Origin: Prostheceraeus crozeri
Lineage: Eukaryota > Platyhelminthes > Polycladida > Euryleptidae
Reading direction: 5' to 3'
NCBI GenBank assembly: GCA_907163375.1
Contig: CAJQUW010007244.1
Span: forward strand, 330,001 to 394,000
DNA: 64,000 nt
Below the pieces are notes generated by a model that saw nothing but the letters and a program-made list of their open reading frames with translations, ran no database searches and had not been told where the DNA came from. Positions 59,641-64,000 of the stretch are shown one piece after another. Position numbers and translations under genes: made by a program. Position 1 is the stretch's first letter. Every line of letters starts with the position of its first letter.

Positions 59641-61496
59641 CCACACTTCTGTATAATTTATGTATCCTTTTTTTCAAATTTTGACTTTGTTCCAATTCGA
59701 TATATATAGACAATGTTTAAGCCATTGTGTAATTCCGATACCTCGTAAAAAGATATTCGAAACGTTCGGACAACCTAGTGGTTTTTAAATTTTTCTGGTT
59801 AAAGCGATTAAGCAATTCATTTAACAAAAACACCCATTACTTCAGAATGCCAGACACTCAAAATCACATTGTTTTCCCTTTTGACAACATAACAACACCG
59901 CATCATTTAGGAGAACATTAGCTCCAGCGAGAACATAGTGCCAAAAAAATATTACCGAAAAAAAATTAGATTCAATGCGATTCTAGTGACACCACTCACA
60001 CATCCTCTAACGAGTGCCTAGAACGCTCACAAATTGCATTCCAAAAAGATCTTCAATTCTGAAAATAAATTCATGCATGATAAGGGTTAATGATTGTTTT
60101 GTGAGGAATCTCAAGCATACAATCATTTAAGCGATCCTAGCTGCTCATCTAGAAATCCCTATCACCCAGATGTTTTGAAACTGGCATGATTTCTCCATTA
60201 TATTTCCACTCTAAGCATTTATTAAGTTGACCTGTAAATTTGAAAGATACTCTTCCCCGTTTAGAGATCAACAAAAATCATCTGACATTGTTGTAATTCC
60301 GTGGATAAATGAATTTATGAAACGAAGCACTTTCCTGATGATGATCCTCTGTACTGCCATATAAAAAAAAGGCAAGAAACTGAGAGTCCTACATCATACT
60401 ATCACATTGTCGTTCGAAGACTGGTTCCTTTCTCCCTTCGGGCGGAATGGATTCCAAAGTAACAATATTGATGCAGTGCACGAAATCGAACATTTATCAT
60501 CCCTGGGATGATTATTTTGTGTTGTTGTCCGAATTTTAACTGCAAACAGTAGACTTCTTATTGAAGATTGAAAATAGTTTACAATACATGCAGCGCATGA
60601 AAAATTGGTGTATGTAACTGAGTATTGACAATATAAGTTGACAAAATAGTTCCTCAATAGCAACTATCTATCTCCAACAATCAACACAACTACTATCGAA
60701 AGTTTACCCGTTCCCAGATCATTGTGCTAACTCCTAAAATCTCTGGCAAGATTCAATATGCCCAAGCTTAATGCAAAAATTCAACATCTCGGCTTGAGTA
60801 TATGATAATGCCTGCATATTTCTGCTGTCTTACTTTGGGTGGGGAAGGTGAACACACACACATTGCGAATCACCCTTAAATTGAGTGTGGAAGAACAACA
60901 GAGATTCCACGCAATCAATACATGTTTTAAAACGCATTTTACGGAGAGCACAATATGTATATAATAATCGACATCAATAAGGTCAGTGTGGCGTAAATGG
61001 CGTGCATGACGAGTGTGTGACTAGCAGTTAAGATCATCGAGTGTATTCATTTGGGTCTCGATAATTCATATTAAGTGGAGAAAGACGTAGATAAAGCCCG
61101 CGTAATGGAATTCCATCAAAGAATATGAGATGAAGTCCGCTGAACACATACACATACAGAAATTGGTATTGAAACGCAGATTTCTGTTATGACCTAATGG
61201 CAAATATGAAATTACCATATTCTTTCTTCCTTTAACTTAATTGCTGTGCTTAATTGTTAGTGACCGGTAAATATTAAGCAAAAACACTCTATTACTGCAG
61301 CGTTTAAGTTCGAATTTAATGAAATGCCATTAATTAGAAAAAAATATCTGCAAGCTTTACATAACAGCATGTAAAATATGTCAAAGGTCTTGTATTTACA
61401 AGGTCAATTGTTTTGGAAAATGATAGTTCTATAAGTACATGTAGATCAGGCATATTAAAATATTTAAAACTATATTTTCGCTATAATTTGCACGCA
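59641..61496. other. Mirror of 27517-29230; no gene
   Basis: Reverse complement of the spacer upstream of PLE 1, including the TTCGAAACGT(T)CGGAC motif at about 59750-59775. Confidence 0.7.
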
Positions 61497-63365
61497 TAGA
61501 GTAAATATATTGGGTTAAGCAGCAGCTCAGTATTTAACTAAATACCCAACGAGTATAAAGTTTTCGATTTTATCAAAAATGAACTCGAGGTGAACATAGT
61601 TGGGTATAGGCTAACCAAATGTGAGATATGCAAAATTTTTTTTTTTATTTTTTTTGAAAAACTTTGAAGAAATTACCACGGAATTGGACTTGATCATGGA
61701 TAGTAATGCAAAAGGACTGATCGTGTTTTTACAGATCCTCCGTGTCAGGACAGCCTCCGGAGAGGTAAATTTTTTTAAATAAGCAATTCGATAGGCTGCT
61801 GTCACTTTCATGCTCAACCTAAAGAGAATTTTCTTGAGCGCGATCATATCACAAGCAACCTGCACTGTAGCGTGAAAATCACATAATCAAAAGACAATGA
61901 ATTCATTTTAATTTGGAAGAGGATGCAAATGGTTCCACAGCACTAATCAGATTCAAGAAAAGAAACCATGAAATTTAGTGAATCATAAAATCATGCCAAT
62001 GAAATCTGAATTAGTACTCGGAAATTTTCAGCCAAGAAAGCACAATGTGATCGCGTCTTTTCCATGAAGACTTCATTATAATTCGATTCATAAAATTCTC
62101 TTAACATGCAGCTTAACTTAAGCTTAATTTTAATACAGAATAACAGAATATTCCATATCCTTTTGAAATCCATCATGTTCATTCTTACTGATAAGGTGGC
62201 TTCAAGTCGTTGGTACATAAACACACTAATAAATTGAAAAATTTAAACTCTCTAAAAACTCCAATATAATTTTTTTTTGGATCGCATTGATTAGCTAGAT
62301 ATTTGTGAGACATCTTCGCACGGAAGTATAGATTTTCGTGAGAATCTTTCTGAAGCGTGGCTATCATAATAATCCATTAATAAATCAACTTACAAGTTAC
62401 TATGACTTTCTGTTGCACGAAATTTTCAGGATACCTCAAATACAGCATGTCTTTCCAGATGGAAAAGTCCTGATCATAGAATAAGTAAGTAGTAGACTAG
62501 CAACTCAGCAATAATTAAAACCCCTTTGTGTATAACAGCTCCGATTTTCATGTAAATGAACTCGAATGAGACCCTGCATCACATTGAGATATGCACAATT
62601 TTTACACTTTTGGAGAAATTTTGGATTCACTGATCATGATAGCAAAACAGGAGGAATAGCATTTTACAAATCCTCGACGTCATGTGGAACCTGTGTGGAG
62701 AGGTAATAATAGTTTTTTTTTGAAGAATTAGCGAACACAATGGGTTGCTATTACTTTTAAACATAGCCTATATCAATAAGAGCATTTATTCTTGAGCGTG
62801 ATCATATCACAAGCTATTATAACCTGCTACTCGGAAAGAGAAAAATAAAATACACCACTGACAATGATCACAATTAACTTAAAAATGGTGAATGGGTCCG
62901 TATTAACTATTCAGATTTGATTGAATCACTGAAATCTAATTAAATACCCGATGTTAATGGAATTAAAAATTTGAACATTTCAGTCAATAAATCACAATAA
63001 GATGTCGACGTTTTTTAATGAAAGACTTGCATTATAATGCAGCACATGAATTTCTTTTGATAATCGGCTTAATTTCGTTTAATTAAGATGCTTGCTGGCA
63101 TGTGTTTCATTCCCTTTGATATCTAACTTGTTTCATATGATACAACTTAATAAAGGGAATTCATCACGGGTAGTATATGAGCACAGGAATAATTTGAAAA
63201 ATTTAGCTTTTAAAAACTGCTCAAATAATTTTTTTGACTCGCATGTAGCGCAATCTATCATATCGCAAAAAACTGAATCTTTTCATATAAAAATTTTAAC
63301 TGTAGTACACGCATACTTGTTTGAGTCGACAACTCTACCTATTATACGTGGTTATACTTAATCTA
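61497..63365 (-). mobile_element. Mirror copies of MITE III and MITE II
   Basis: 61497 to about 62280 mirrors copy III and 62477-63365 mirrors copy II. Both show small indels and some internal rearrangement of short words relative to the left copies. Confidence 0.8.
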
Positions 63366-63928
63366 TGGATGATACACGCAATATCTGAGACATTTTCCTT
63401 TTCAATCCTTCGTTCTGATTCTTCTTTGCTATCCTTCAATGTCTAACCATTGAAATTTTTGCATGCACTCCGAATTCCTACAATTGGAACAGCGACGTAG
63501 GTTCTTGTGTCTGATGTATTGGCCTTCCGAGTTTCCAAAATTGACAGAATTAACTGAAAGAAGAAAGAGTTTGATAATGAGATGACCCGAGATAATAGCA
63601 ACTAAAACACACCTATCAAAGGAACAGTGCAATGAAAGGCTAACATCCGCTCACAAATTGAAAACTTTCTATCACTTCTTAAAACACATCTTTAAAAAGG
63701 CTATGTGTCCCTCTTTGTTGAAAAAAAATGATTGAAAACATCGACGAAGTAAAACTGCGTACATCTACTTCAGCTGACCTAATCCGAAATTTAGAGACTT
63801 TTAAATTCTTCAATGCAGTGTTTTCCCAAGATCTTTTCCATCGAGCAAGCTTCAGTGGCACACCTATGCAAAAAAACATAGAAAACAGCTTATCTCATAT
63901 TATTCAGAGTGTGTTGGTGGTTATTCAC

Positions 63929-64000
63929 TAGGGCAGTTTCTTATGACCATGTCATATTTTGTCATATTTTTCAAGTGAAGTAATAGTGTCCATATTTTCT
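63929..64000 (-). mobile_element. Mirror of the right end of the hAT-like MITE 24522-25191
   Basis: Starts TAGGGCAGTTTCTTATGAC and runs off the end of the window, so the inverted duplication extends past position 64000. Confidence 0.8.

Larger units (their letters stand above)
45031..64000 (-). other. Right copy of the giant inverted duplication, low accuracy
   Basis: Reverse complement of 25122-42359 with frequent one- to several-base indels and several low-complexity blocks. Frames in it are shorter than in the left copy for every shared gene. Most likely a second, poorly corrected assembly of the same locus (or the other haplotype) joined in inverted orientation. Its features should not be counted as extra genes. 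Confidence 0.85.

Overview
This is AT-rich animal (probably invertebrate) DNA, almost entirely made of transposable elements. The evidence for an animal is a piggyBac element, a CR1/L2-type LINE with a PHD-like ORF1, several Penelope-like elements (PLEs) with GIY-YIG endonucleases, several hAT-type non-autonomous elements, a Ginger-like remnant, a copia scrap, and one coding exon ending in a GTAAGT splice donor. I cannot name the species. The single-copy-looking coding DNA I would assign to the host is one 106-codon exon near 16.3 kb.

Layout. 1-144: end of a MITE. 993-3996: complete piggyBac with TTAA duplications, a frameshifted transposase, and Gly at the second catalytic Asp position. 5.5-6.1 kb: decayed PLE reverse transcriptase. 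6.19-10.5 kb: CR1/L2-like LINE on the minus strand, split by an 850-bp Ginger-like element flanked by CCGG (7445-8294). 11861-12990: non-autonomous hAT with an exact 8-bp duplication. 13.1-13.3 kb: copia RNase H/3' end. 13783-14866: MITE carrying a nested 144-bp PLE 3'-end insertion with a hammerhead-like stem-loop. 15995-17092: 528-bp inverted repeat with the same exon (predicted PP1-docking protein) in each arm. 18308-19200: second copy of the first MITE. 20.8-21.4 kb: foldback element. 24522-25191: hAT-like MITE.

From 25122 to the end, the window is a giant inverted duplication. 45031-64000 is the reverse complement of 25122-42359, and the two halves meet at a run of exactly 100 N. The left half holds two tandem MITEs (25.7-27.5 kb), PLE 1 with flanking inverted repeats and a LINE fragment (29.2-32.1 kb), a hAT MITE (33.3-34.1 kb), head-to-head PLE 2 copies (34.3-37.1 kb), two hairpin elements (38.7-40.0 kb), and PLE 3 as an inverted dimer followed by a copy carrying the 5' region (40.6-44.9 kb). 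The right half repeats these in reverse order with many small indels plus blocks of low-complexity sequence. It looks like a poorly polished duplicate contig joined head-to-head, so reading frames there should not be treated as independent genes.

No gene network is visible. The interest lies in nested insertions that can be dated relative to one another, PLE architecture, a conserved RNA-like hairpin at PLE 3' ends, and the duplicated PP1-docking exon.
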